From: Pseudomonas syringae
Lineage (GTDB): Bacteria > Pseudomonadota > Gammaproteobacteria > Pseudomonadales > Pseudomonadaceae
Length of the DNA: 64,000 nt
Direction of reading: 5' to 3'
Assembly: GCF_001698815.1 (NCBI RefSeq)
Contig: NZ_LGSI01000051.1
Coordinates: 62,001 to 126,000, forward strand
Below are positions 53,414 to 61,029 of this stretch, piece by piece (the stretch's first letter is position 1; the number at the start of each line of letters is the position of its first letter). A model generated the notes under the pieces. That model saw only the letters and a program-made list of their open reading frames with translations, was not told where the DNA came from and did not search any database. A program made the translations under genes and the position numbers.

Positions 53414-56026
53414 ATGGGCAAATCGCTGGTCATCGTGGAATCCCCGGCTAAGGCCAAGACCATCAACAAGTATTTGGGCAACCAGTACGTGGTGAAGTCG
53501 AGTATCGGCCATATCCGAGACCTGCCCACCAGCGGTTCGGCTAGCGCCAGCAAAGACCCTGCCGCCAAGCGAGGCAAAGCTGCCGCGGGCGACGGGCCGG
53601 TGCTTACTCCCAAGGAAAAGGCCAAGCGTCAGCTGGTCTCGCGCATGGGTGTCGATCCGGACCATGGCTGGAAAGCCAAGTACGAAATCCTTCCCGGCAA
53701 GGAGAAGGTGATCGAAGAGCTGCGCCGACTCGCCAAGGATGCTGACATCATCTATCTCGCAACCGACTTGGATCGCGAGGGGGAAGCCATTGCCTGGCAC
53801 CTGCGCGAAGCCATTGGTGGTGATGACAGCCGCTACAAGCGCGTGGTGTTCAACGAAATCACCAAGAAAGCCATCCAGGAAGCATTCTCCAAGCCGGGCG
53901 AACTCGATATCGATCGGGTCAACGCTCAGCAGGCGCGGCGCTTCCTCGATCGGGTTGTGGGTTACATGGTGTCGCCGCTGCTCTGGCAGAAAGTTGCCCG
54001 TGGCCTGTCTGCTGGTCGCGTGCAATCGGTTGCCGTGAAACTGGTGGTCGAGCGGGAACGCGAAATCCGTGCGTTCAACCCTGAAGAATACTGGGAAATC
54101 CACGCCGACCTGGGCACCGCCAAGGGCGCCAATGTGCGCTTCGAAGTGGCTCGGGAAAACGGCGAGGCCTTCAAGCCGCTGAACGAAGCCTCGGCCATGG
54201 TCGCGCTGGAGAAGCTCAAGGCGTCCGCCTACAGCATCGCCAAGCGTGAAGACAAGCCGACCAGCAGCAAGCCTTCGGCACCATTCATTACGTCGACTCT
54301 GCAACAGGCAGCCAGTAATCGCCTGGGCTTCGGCGTGAAGAAAACCATGATGATGGCGCAGCGCTTGTATGAAGCGGGCCACATCACTTACATGCGTACC
54401 GACTCGACCAACCTGTCGGCTGACGCGGTCAGTATGGCGCGTGACTACATCGAAACCGAGTTCGGCAAGAAGTACCTGCCGGAATCGCCAAACGTCTACA
54501 GCAGCAAAGAGGGTGCGCAGGAGGCTCACGAAGCGATTCGTCCTTCCGACGTCAATACCCACCCGAGCAAGCTGACGGGCATGGAGCGCGACGCTGAGCG
54601 CCTGTACGAGTTGATCTGGCGCCAATTCGTGGCGTGCCAGATGCCGCCAGCGCAATACCTGTCTACCACAGTCAGCGTTGCTGCCGGTACCTTCGAGCTG
54701 CGCGCCAAGGGCCGCATCCTGAAGTTCGACGGTTACACCCGCGTTCTGCCGCAAATGACCAAGCCCGGCGATGACGACGTGCTGCCGGACATGGCTCAGG
54801 GCGACAACCTGAAATTGATCAAGCTCGACCCAAGCCAGCATTTCACCAAGCCGCCTGCGCGTTATTCGGAAGCGAGCCTGGTAAAAGAGATGGAAAAGCG
54901 CGGCATCGGTCGTCCTTCGACCTATGCAGCCATCATCTCGACGATTCAGGACCGTGGCTACGTAGCGCTGCATAACCGCCGCTTCTACTCGGAAAAAATG
55001 GGCGATATCGTCACCGAGCGTCTTTCCGAGAGCTTCTCCAACCTGATGGACTACGGCTTCACCGCCGGCATGGAAGAAAATCTCGATGACGTCGCCCAGG
55101 GCGAGCGTGACTGGAAGAACGTGCTTGACGAGTTCTACGGCGACTTCAAGAAGAAGCTGGAAGTAGCCGAAGCGCCTGACAGCGGTATGCGTTCCAACGA
55201 ACCGGTGATGACCGACATTCCTTGCAAGGTCTGCGGGCGTCCGATGCAGATTCGTACTGCATCCACGGGTGTATTCCTCGGCTGTTCGGGCTACAGCCTG
55301 CCGCCGAAAGAACGCTGCAAGGCCACGGTCAATCTGACACCCGGCGATGAAATTGCCGAGGACGACGAGGGTGAATCCGAGTCCCGCGTACTGCGCGGCA
55401 AGCATCGCTGCCATATCTGTAATACGGCGATGGATGCTTATCTGCTGGACGAGAAGCGCAAGCTGCACATCTGCGGTAACAACCCGGATTGCACAGGCTT
55501 TGAAGTCGAGGAGGGCACTTATCGCATCAAGGGCTACGAAGGTCCGAGCCTGGAGTGCGACAAGTGCGGCAGCGAGATGCAGCTCAAGACTGGTCGTTTC
55601 GGCAAGTTCTTTGGCTGCACCAATGCTGAATGCAAAAACACGCGCAAGCTGCTCAAGAGCGGTGACGCGGCGCCGCCGAAGATGGACCCGGTGAAGATGC
55701 CGGAACTCAAGTGCGACAAGGTCGACGACACCTATATCCTGCGTGACGGCGCTTCGGGCTTGTTCCTGGCCGCCAGCCAGTTCCCGAAAAACCGCGAAAC
55801 CCGTGCGCCGTTGGTCATGGAAATCGCGCCGCACAAGGACGAGATCGATCCGAAGTACCACTTCCTCTGTGAAGCACCGAAGAAAGATCCGGACGGGCGT
55901 CCTGCGGTGATTCGTTACAGCCGCAAGACCAAAGAGCAATATGTACAGACCGAAGTGGAAGGCAAGCCTACCGGCTGGCGCGCGTTCTACGATGGCAAGG
56001 CCTGGAAAGTCGAAGACAAGCGTTGA
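53414..56026 (+). CDS. topA: DNA topoisomerase I
   Basis: An 870-residue type IA topoisomerase. The Toprim domain carries LVIVESPAKAKTI and the ATDLDREGEAIAWHL acidic triad. The catalytic Tyr is at about residue 326 in ITYMRTDSTNLS. The C-terminal part has tetracysteine zinc modules (CKVCGRPM, CHICNTAM, CDKCGSEM ... CTNAEC) for DNA binding. It relaxes negative supercoils. Two hairpins follow the stop. Confidence 0.97.
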   Translation: MGKSLVIVESPAKAKTINKYLGNQYVVKSSIGHIRDLPTSGSASASKDPAAKRGKAAAGDGPVLTPKEKAKRQLVSRMGVDPDHGWKAKYEILPGKEKVIEELRRLAKDADIIYLATDLDREGEAIAWHLREAIGGDDSRYKRVVFNEITKKAIQEAFSKPGELDIDRVNAQQARRFLDRVVGYMVSPLLWQKVARGLSAGRVQSVAVKLVVEREREIRAFNPEEYWEIHADLGTAKGANVRFEVARENGEAFKPLNEASAMVALEKLKASAYSIAKREDKPTSSKPSAPFITSTLQQAASNRLGFGVKKTMMMAQRLYEAGHITYMRTDSTNLSADAVSMARDYIETEFGKKYLPESPNVYSSKEGAQEAHEAIRPSDVNTHPSKLTGMERDAERLYELIWRQFVACQMPPAQYLSTTVSVAAGTFELRAKGRILKFDGYTRVLPQMTKPGDDDVLPDMAQGDNLKLIKLDPSQHFTKPPARYSEASLVKEMEKRGIGRPSTYAAIISTIQDRGYVALHNRRFYSEKMGDIVTERLSESFSNLMDYGFTAGMEENLDDVAQGERDWKNVLDEFYGDFKKKLEVAEAPDSGMRSNEPVMTDIPCKVCGRPMQIRTASTGVFLGCSGYSLPPKERCKATVNLTPGDEIAEDDEGESESRVLRGKHRCHICNTAMDAYLLDEKRKLHICGNNPDCTGFEVEEGTYRIKGYEGPSLECDKCGSEMQLKTGRFGKFFGCTNAECKNTRKLLKSGDAAPPKMDPVKMPELKCDKVDDTYILRDGASGLFLAASQFPKNRETRAPLVMEIAPHKDEIDPKYHFLCEAPKKDPDGRPAVIRYSRKTKEQYVQTEVEGKPTGWRAFYDGKAWKVEDKR

Positions 56027-56039
56027 TGCACTAACATGA

Positions 56040-56108
56040 GCTGCTCTGCGGAGCAGCTGGCATCAATCAACGCAAACCCTCGGTGTGCTGGTCGCATCGG
56101 GGGTTTTT
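56040..56108 (+). terminator. Tandem hairpins after topA
   Basis: First GCTGCTC-TGCG-GAGCAGC (56040-56057), without a T-tract. Then AAACCCTCGGTG pairs with CATCGGGGGTTT (one G-T pair) followed by TTCG (56074-56108). The second is the likely terminator. Confidence 0.75.
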
Positions 56109-56158
56109 CGCCATTCAGGTAGTGCTCGTCTTATTTCATTGTTATGGAGGATGCCGTC

Positions 56159-56680
56159 ATGGCCCACGAACTCTATACCCGCACCAATCAGAAGATTTAT
56201 TTTGCAGGTCTGGCACTCGAAGCCTTGGGCAAGGCTCAGGAAGGCCGCGCGATGAATTCCCAGGCGCTGGTCCAGGCCGAGCGCGAATCTGCACTGTTCC
56301 ATCTGTATGGCGCGCTGCTGGGTTTGTGTCATGAGATTGCAGGCTTCTACCGTCTGCCTCAGGCCAATGCGCCGCGCGCCGAGCTGCTGCTGACCCAGGA
56401 AGTGCTGGACGCGATAGCAATCCCGGAAATGGCCGAGCTGATCGAACTGGCCCAGCATCGCGAAACCTGGCTCGCCCAGTTGCTGGCAGCCTACAACGCG
56501 CTGTTCCAGCCGCCTCGCGCCCCGAAAAAACCCAAGGGCGACGTTACCCAGCCGCTGATCGTGGCAGTCAATCTCGATGAAGAACCGGTGCTGGAACTGG
56601 GTCGTGAGGAACTGGAAAACTGGCGTCAGCAGCTCAAAGCCTTGGCCATTCGCTTTCGCGAAGGTCTGAGTGAGTGCTGA
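56159..56680 (+). CDS. Conserved hypothetical protein (DUF6586-like)
   Basis: The start at 56159 (MAHELYTRTNQKIYFA) has GGAGG 8 bases upstream; 173 residues. It is a soluble helical protein without signal peptide. I recall it as a conserved pseudomonad gene between topA and the SOS genes (the PA3010 position) with no assigned function. A polar C-terminal part contains VAVNLDEEPVLELGREELE. Confidence 0.75.
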   Translation: MAHELYTRTNQKIYFAGLALEALGKAQEGRAMNSQALVQAERESALFHLYGALLGLCHEIAGFYRLPQANAPRAELLLTQEVLDAIAIPEMAELIELAQHRETWLAQLLAAYNALFQPPRAPKKPKGDVTQPLIVAVNLDEEPVLELGREELENWRQQLKALAIRFREGLSEC

Positions 56681-56753
56681 AACGCAATGATGGATGGGCT
56701 AGGGCCTGAGTCGACTGGCTGCTACAATGCCGGCCTTTCGTGGAGTATTGCTG

Positions 56754-56987
56754 ATGCCTACATCATTTTTGGAAATTGTCGAACTGCCTGATGGCCGTAT
56801 CGAGCTTCGTCGTGCCGAAGACGAGGGCTCATTGGTGACCTTGAATTTTTCCGAGGACGCCAAGGCCTTTCTGCAGGGTCAACACGTTGAAGTCGCCAAA
56901 GCGATGTTGAGCGTTGGGGTTCAAATGGCCGGTCGCATGGCTGAAGGCGAGCTTGAAAAAGACGCCGGTCCCCGCGTACTCCATTGA
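56754..56987 (+). CDS. Small conserved hypothetical protein
   Basis: The start at 56754 (MPTSFLEIVELPDGRIELRR) has GGAG at -12; 77 residues, soluble and acidic. It occupies the PA3009 position beside sulA, which it meets tail to tail (8 bases between stops). No motif is recognised. Confidence 0.75.
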   Translation: MPTSFLEIVELPDGRIELRRAEDEGSLVTLNFSEDAKAFLQGQHVEVAKAMLSVGVQMAGRMAEGELEKDAGPRVLH

Positions 56988-56994
56988 TTCCGCT

Positions 56995-57465
56995 TCAGCC
57001 AAGGCGGATGTTCAAGCTTTGCGCATCTCCAATCCTTGCCGCGCCAATCAACTGTTGACGCGCTGCCGCATTGATCGGATTGATCCAGCTTACTACCGTG
57101 TGACTGCGCCCCAGGCGCAGAGCCTCACGCGTCAACTCCAGTGCACTCTGCGTGCCCCGTGGTTGCAGCAACAGAATGCGCTCGCGATTGAGCCCAGCAT
57201 CTCGTAGCCAGGTTTGCGTCAGGCTTGAGGGCGGTGCGATCAACGTGAGCCAGCGGGCGTCCTTGTCCTCGCTGAGTTCCCGCAGAATCGGTGCCAGAAG
57301 ACTCAGGCAGTTCCCGGCAGCGCCGCGCAATGACAATTCGCTGAAGACTTCTGGCTCATTGTTCCAGCTCGTTTCGACCGGAACCTTGAGCATCGGGGCG
57401 ATAGGCTGCGCCATGAATGCCTCGAACAGTGGCAATTGCGCATGCGGTGTTTGGGTGAACTGCAT
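56995..57465 (-). CDS. sulA: SOS cell-division inhibitor SulA
   Basis: A 156-residue protein resembling SulA: FSELSLRGAAGNCLSLLAPILRELS, WLTLIAPP, then LELTREALRLGRSHTVVSW. SulA binds FtsZ and blocks septation during DNA damage. It lies 9 bases after lexA on the same strand with its own AAGGAG, so it is expressed from the lexA promoter with its two LexA boxes. The C-terminal region is shorter than in enteric SulA. Confidence 0.9.
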   Translation of the reverse strand: MQFTQTPHAQLPLFEAFMAQPIAPMLKVPVETSWNNEPEVFSELSLRGAAGNCLSLLAPILRELSEDKDARWLTLIAPPSSLTQTWLRDAGLNRERILLLQPRGTQSALELTREALRLGRSHTVVSWINPINAAARQQLIGAARIGDAQSLNIRLG

Positions 57466-57474
57466 AACGTCTCC

Positions 57475-58083
57475 TTAACGGCGAATCACGCCGACGCTCA
57501 AGCCTTCGATAACCAGATCCTGATCTTTGAGGTTCACTTCGATCGGGGCGAAATCCGGGTTTTCAGCGATCAGCCAGACTTTGCTGCCTTCACGCTTGAA
57601 GCGTTTCACCGTTACTTCGTCCCCGATTCGAGCCACAACGATCTGGCCATTGCGGGCCTCGCGCGTCGTGTGCACGGCAATCAGATCGCCATCGAGAATG
57701 CCGACGTCTTTCATGCTCATGCCATGCACTCTTAACAGGTAATCGGCACTGGGATGGAAAAACGCAGGGTTGATGTTGCAGGATTCTTCAATATGCTGCT
57801 GGGCAAGGATCGGCGCACCGGCTGCAACCCGGCCGATAATCGGCAGGCTGCTCTCGTCGGCCTTGGCCTCGAAGCCCGGAATACGAATGCCCCGGGAAGC
57901 GCCGGGAGTCATTTCGATAGCGCCTTTGCGAGCAAGGGCCTTGAGGTGTTCTTCTGCAGCGTTGGGTGATTTGAAACCCAACTCCTGGGCGATTTCCGCA
58001 CGGGTAGGCGGATAACCGTTGTCTTCAAGGCAACGTTTGATGAAACCCAGAATCTCTGCTTGGCGTGGCGTCAGTTTGATCAT
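57475..58083 (-). CDS. lexA: LexA repressor
   Basis: A 202-residue repressor. The N-terminal winged helix (LTPRQAEILGFIKRCLEDNG, AEIAQELGFKSPNAAEEHLK) binds SOS boxes. The cleavage site Ala-Gly lies in RVAAGAPIL, and the C-terminal protease has the Ser-Lys pair (Ser in HGMSMKDVGILDGD, Lys in TVKRFKREG). RecA-stimulated self-cleavage induces the SOS response. Two LexA boxes sit 10-45 bases upstream of its start, so it is autoregulated. Confidence 0.97.
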   Translation of the reverse strand: MIKLTPRQAEILGFIKRCLEDNGYPPTRAEIAQELGFKSPNAAEEHLKALARKGAIEMTPGASRGIRIPGFEAKADESSLPIIGRVAAGAPILAQQHIEESCNINPAFFHPSADYLLRVHGMSMKDVGILDGDLIAVHTTREARNGQIVVARIGDEVTVKRFKREGSKVWLIAENPDFAPIEVNLKDQDLVIEGLSVGVIRR

Positions 58084-58093
58084 GTTGAGCGCT

Positions 58094-58109
58094 CTGGCTT
58101 TTTATACAG
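58094..58109 (-). promoter_or_regulatory. lexA: LexA box 1
   Basis: CTGG-N8-ACAG (CTGGCTTTTTATACAG), one base off the CTGT-N8-ACAG consensus, 10 bases upstream of the lexA start. Confidence 0.85.
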
Positions 58110-58112
58110 TGA

Positions 58113-58128
58113 CTGGGATTATATACAG
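58113..58128 (-). promoter_or_regulatory. lexA: LexA box 2
   Basis: CTGG-N8-ACAG (CTGGGATTATATACAG), also one base off consensus; starts 19 bp from box 1, allowing side-by-side dimers. Confidence 0.85.
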
Positions 58129-58317
58129 TGATTGCGTCTTGGCAATCGTCCTTTTTGTTTCCGCTGCCGGGCGGTACTCGGGAAGGGTGGATTTGGGCTT
58201 TGCAAGCGGTCGTCAGCTAATGGCTACAGGGGTTGGCGGATATGGTTAAATACGTGACCGTACAGGCAGAAAGTGAACGGCCAGACTTGACAAGTAGCCC
58301 GTGTAATACGTATGTTT

Positions 58318-58331
58318 CAAACAAGTGTTTG
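58318..58331. promoter_or_regulatory. psrA: PsrA box upstream of psrA
   Basis: CAAAC-AAGT-GTTTG is a perfect match to the published PsrA motif (G/C)AAAC-N2-4-GTTT(G/C), 14 bases upstream of the psrA ATG. It supports autorepression. Confidence 0.85.
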
Positions 58332-58345
58332 TCAGGCAGGAAACC

Positions 58346-59062
58346 ATGGCCCAGTCGGAAACAGTTGAACGCATTCTCGATGCTGCCGAGCAGTTATTCG
58401 CGGAAAAAGGCTTTGCCGAAACATCGTTGCGGCTGATTACCAGCAAGGCATCGGTCAATCTGGCTGCGGTGAATTATCACTTTGGTTCCAAGAAAGCCCT
58501 GATCCAGGCGGTTTTTTCGCGCTTTCTCGGGCCGTTCTGCATCAGCCTCGATCGTGAGCTGGAGCGACGCCAGGCCAAGCCGGAAAACAAGCCGACGCTT
58601 GAAGAGCTGCTGGAAATCCTCGTCGAACAGGCGCTTGTGGTTCAGCCACGCAGCGGTAACGATCTGTCGATTTTCATGCGTTTGCTGGGACTGGCCTTCA
58701 GCCAGAGCCAGGGTCACTTGCGGCGTTATCTGGAAGACATGTATGGCAAGGTGTTCCGCCGCTACATGACGCTGGTCAACGAAGCCGCGCCGCGTATTCC
58801 CCCTATCGAACTGTTCTGGCGCGTGCATTTCATGCTCGGTGCCGCAGCCTTCAGCATGTCCGGGATCAAGGCATTGCGGGCTATCGCCGAAACCGATTTC
58901 GGGGTGAACACCTCTATCGAACAGGTCATGCGTCTGATGGTGCCGTTTCTCGCGGCCGGCATGCGCGCTGAAACCGGTGTCAGCGATGCCGCGATGATCT
59001 CGGCGCAGCTCAAGCCGCGCACCAAAAGCAGCACCAGCGTCCCCGCGACTGCCAAGGCCTGA
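58346..59062 (+). CDS. psrA: TetR-family fatty-acid-responsive regulator PsrA
   Basis: The start at 58346 (MAQSETVERILDAAEQLF) gives 238 residues. The N-terminal TetR helix-turn-helix reads TSLRLITSKASVNLAAVNYHFGSKKALI. The sequence and its place between lexA and nagZ match P. aeruginosa PsrA, which represses fadBA and itself, activates rpoS, and is released by long-chain fatty acids. The fadBA operon lies 5.4 kb upstream, so regulator and target are close together. Confidence 0.95.
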   Translation: MAQSETVERILDAAEQLFAEKGFAETSLRLITSKASVNLAAVNYHFGSKKALIQAVFSRFLGPFCISLDRELERRQAKPENKPTLEELLEILVEQALVVQPRSGNDLSIFMRLLGLAFSQSQGHLRRYLEDMYGKVFRRYMTLVNEAAPRIPPIELFWRVHFMLGAAAFSMSGIKALRAIAETDFGVNTSIEQVMRLMVPFLAAGMRAETGVSDAAMISAQLKPRTKSSTSVPATAKA

Positions 59063-59136
59063 CCCTTCGCGCATTGCGCCAGACCCGATGATCAAGCACC
59101 ATTGCCCGGATTGGATATAGGCAATGGTGTTTTCAT

Positions 59137-60147
59137 ATGAGTTATGGCCTGCAAGGCTCTTTGATGGTGGATGTCGCCGGCACGTGGTTGACCGCCGAAG
59201 ATCGCCAGTTTCTGCGTCAGCCCGAAGTGGGCGGCCTGATCATTTTTGCTCGCAACATTGAACATCCGCGTCAGGTTCGGGAGCTGAGCGCAGCGATTCG
59301 TGCGGTTCGCCCGGACCTGCTGCTGGCTGTCGATCAAGAGGGCGGGCGTGTGCAGCGTTTGCGCCAGGGCTTCGTGCGTTTGCCGGCCATGCGCGCAATT
59401 GCCGACAATCCGAATGCGGAAACCCTCGCCGAGCACTGCGGCTGGTTGATGGCCACCGAAGTCCTCGCGGTGGGCCTGGACCTGAGCTTCGCCCCGGTGC
59501 TGGATCTGGATTATCAGCGCAGTGCCGTGGTCGGTAGCCGTGCGTTCGAAGGTGATCCCGAGCGGGCAGCGCTGCTCGCTGGAGCGTTCATTCGTGGCAT
59601 GAACGCTGCGGGAATGGCGGCCACCGGCAAGCATTTTCCCGGTCACGGCTGGGCTGAAGCCGATTCCCACGTGGCGATCCCCACCGACGAGCGCAGTCTG
59701 GAACAGATTCGCGCCAATGATCTGGTGCCCTTTGCGCGCTTGAGCAAGCAGCTCGCTGCGGTGATGCCCGCGCATGTGATCTATCCCAAGGTCGATTCGC
59801 AGCCGGCAGGCTTTTCCCGCCGCTGGTTGCAGGACATCCTGCGCGGCGAGCTGCAGTTTGACGGGGTGATCTTCAGTGATGACCTGTCCATGGCGGGCGC
59901 GCATGTGGTTGGCGACGCCGCGAGCCGTATTGAAGCGGCATTGAGTGCCGGCTGCGACATGGGGCTGGTGTGCAACGACCGTGCGGCTGCCGAGCTGGCG
60001 CTCACTGCGGCACAACGGCTGAAGGTCAAGCCTTCGCCGCGCATCGCACGCATGCGCGGCCAGGCATACGCCAATACAGAATACCGCCAACATCCGCGCT
60101 GGCTGACGGCGCTCGAAGCGCTGCGTGCTGCGCAACTGATCGACTAA
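59137..60147 (+). CDS. nagZ: Beta-N-acetylhexosaminidase NagZ
   Basis: A 336-residue GH3 enzyme. It carries VGGLIIFARNIEHPRQV, DQEGGRVQRL, the KHFPGHG signature with the catalytic loop (GWAEADSHVAIP) and the Asp nucleophile in IFSDDLSMAGA. In the cytosol it removes GlcNAc from 1,6-anhydromuropeptides during cell-wall recycling, which also feeds ampC induction. ATG at 59137 gives a few residues more than the PAO1 form as I recall it; 59164 is an alternative start. Confidence 0.95.
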   Translation: MSYGLQGSLMVDVAGTWLTAEDRQFLRQPEVGGLIIFARNIEHPRQVRELSAAIRAVRPDLLLAVDQEGGRVQRLRQGFVRLPAMRAIADNPNAETLAEHCGWLMATEVLAVGLDLSFAPVLDLDYQRSAVVGSRAFEGDPERAALLAGAFIRGMNAAGMAATGKHFPGHGWAEADSHVAIPTDERSLEQIRANDLVPFARLSKQLAAVMPAHVIYPKVDSQPAGFSRRWLQDILRGELQFDGVIFSDDLSMAGAHVVGDAASRIEAALSAGCDMGLVCNDRAAAELALTAAQRLKVKPSPRIARMRGQAYANTEYRQHPRWLTALEALRAAQLID

Positions 60148-60156
60148 GGATTACTC

Positions 60157-60897
60157 ATGACTGTTTACGCGATTATCGGCGGTACCGGCCTGACGCAGTT
60201 GGAGGGCCTGAACATTCGTCAGTCCCTGCCGATGAACACGCCGTATGGTGCGCCTTCCGGCGAAATCCAGATCGGCGACTATGCCGGTCGCGAAGTGATG
60301 TTCCTGGCGCGCCACGGGCATCCGCACCGTTTTCCGCCGCATCAGGTGAACTACCGAGCCAATATCTGGGCATTGAAGCAGGCTGGCGCCGAAGCGATTC
60401 TGGCGGTTAACGCCGTGGGCGGGATTCATTCGGCCATGGGCACCGGTCATTTCTGTGTGCCCCATGATCTGGTGGACTACACCAGTGGTCGTGAGCACAC
60501 CTATTTCGCGGATGATCTGGAGCAGGTGACGCACATCGATTTCAGCTACCCGTACAGCGAAGCGTTGCGCGCGCGTCTGATTGCCGCGCTGGCAGCGGAA
60601 GGTTGCGAGTTCAGTGACCGCGGGGTTTACGCCTGCACCCAAGGGCCGCGTCTGGAAACCGTGGCCGAGATTGTGCGTCTTGAGCGCGATGGCTGCGACA
60701 TCGTCGGCATGACCGGCATGCCGGAAGCGGCGCTGGCCCGTGAGCTGGAGCTGGAATACGCCTGTTTGGCGCTGGTGGTCAATCCGGCAGCCGGCAAGTC
60801 TTCGGCGGTGATCACCATGGCCGAGATCGAGCAGGCATTGCACGACGGAATGGGCAAAGTGAAGGCAACCCTGGCGCGGGTTTTGGGGGCGGTTTGA
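60157..60897 (+). CDS. S-methyl-5'-thioinosine phosphorylase
   Basis: A 246-residue MTAP/PNP-family phosphorylase, 9 bases after nagZ with AAGGA at the ATG. It carries YAIIGGTGLTQLEG, FLARHGHPHRFPPHQVNYRANIWAL, AVNAVGGI, YACTQGPRLET and GMTGMPEAALARELELEYACL. The P. aeruginosa orthologue (PA3004) acts on methylthioinosine, formed by deamination of methylthioadenosine, rather than on MTA directly. This step recycles the by-product of polyamine and homoserine-lactone synthesis. Confidence 0.93.
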   Translation: MTVYAIIGGTGLTQLEGLNIRQSLPMNTPYGAPSGEIQIGDYAGREVMFLARHGHPHRFPPHQVNYRANIWALKQAGAEAILAVNAVGGIHSAMGTGHFCVPHDLVDYTSGREHTYFADDLEQVTHIDFSYPYSEALRARLIAALAAEGCEFSDRGVYACTQGPRLETVAEIVRLERDGCDIVGMTGMPEAALARELELEYACLALVVNPAAGKSSAVITMAEIEQALHDGMGKVKATLARVLGAV

Positions 60898-60905
60898 CTA
60901 AAACC

Positions 60906-61010
60906 CGTAGGAGCGAGGCTTGCCCGCGAACCGGTATCACAGTCGACATATGTATCGTCTGACCTGATGCCTTCGCGGGCAAGGTGGATCGCCACCCCGG
61001 TCGCTCCAAC
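60906..61010. repeat. REP doublet, second element altered
   Basis: The first element is canonical (GTAGGAGCGAGGCTTGCCCG). The second reads TTCGCGGGCAAGGTGGATCG then CCACCCCGGTCGCTCCAAC; the extra bases form their own small palindrome GGTGGATCGCCACC. Confidence 0.8.
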
Positions 61011-61029
61011 GAGGTGTATGCAGTGGTTC

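Noticed and set aside
53396..55939. 847-residue open frame on the minus strand opposite topA
   Set aside because: It mirrors topA codons almost exactly, has no ribosome site, and its composition is that of antisense to a GC-rich gene; topA has all its catalytic motifs.
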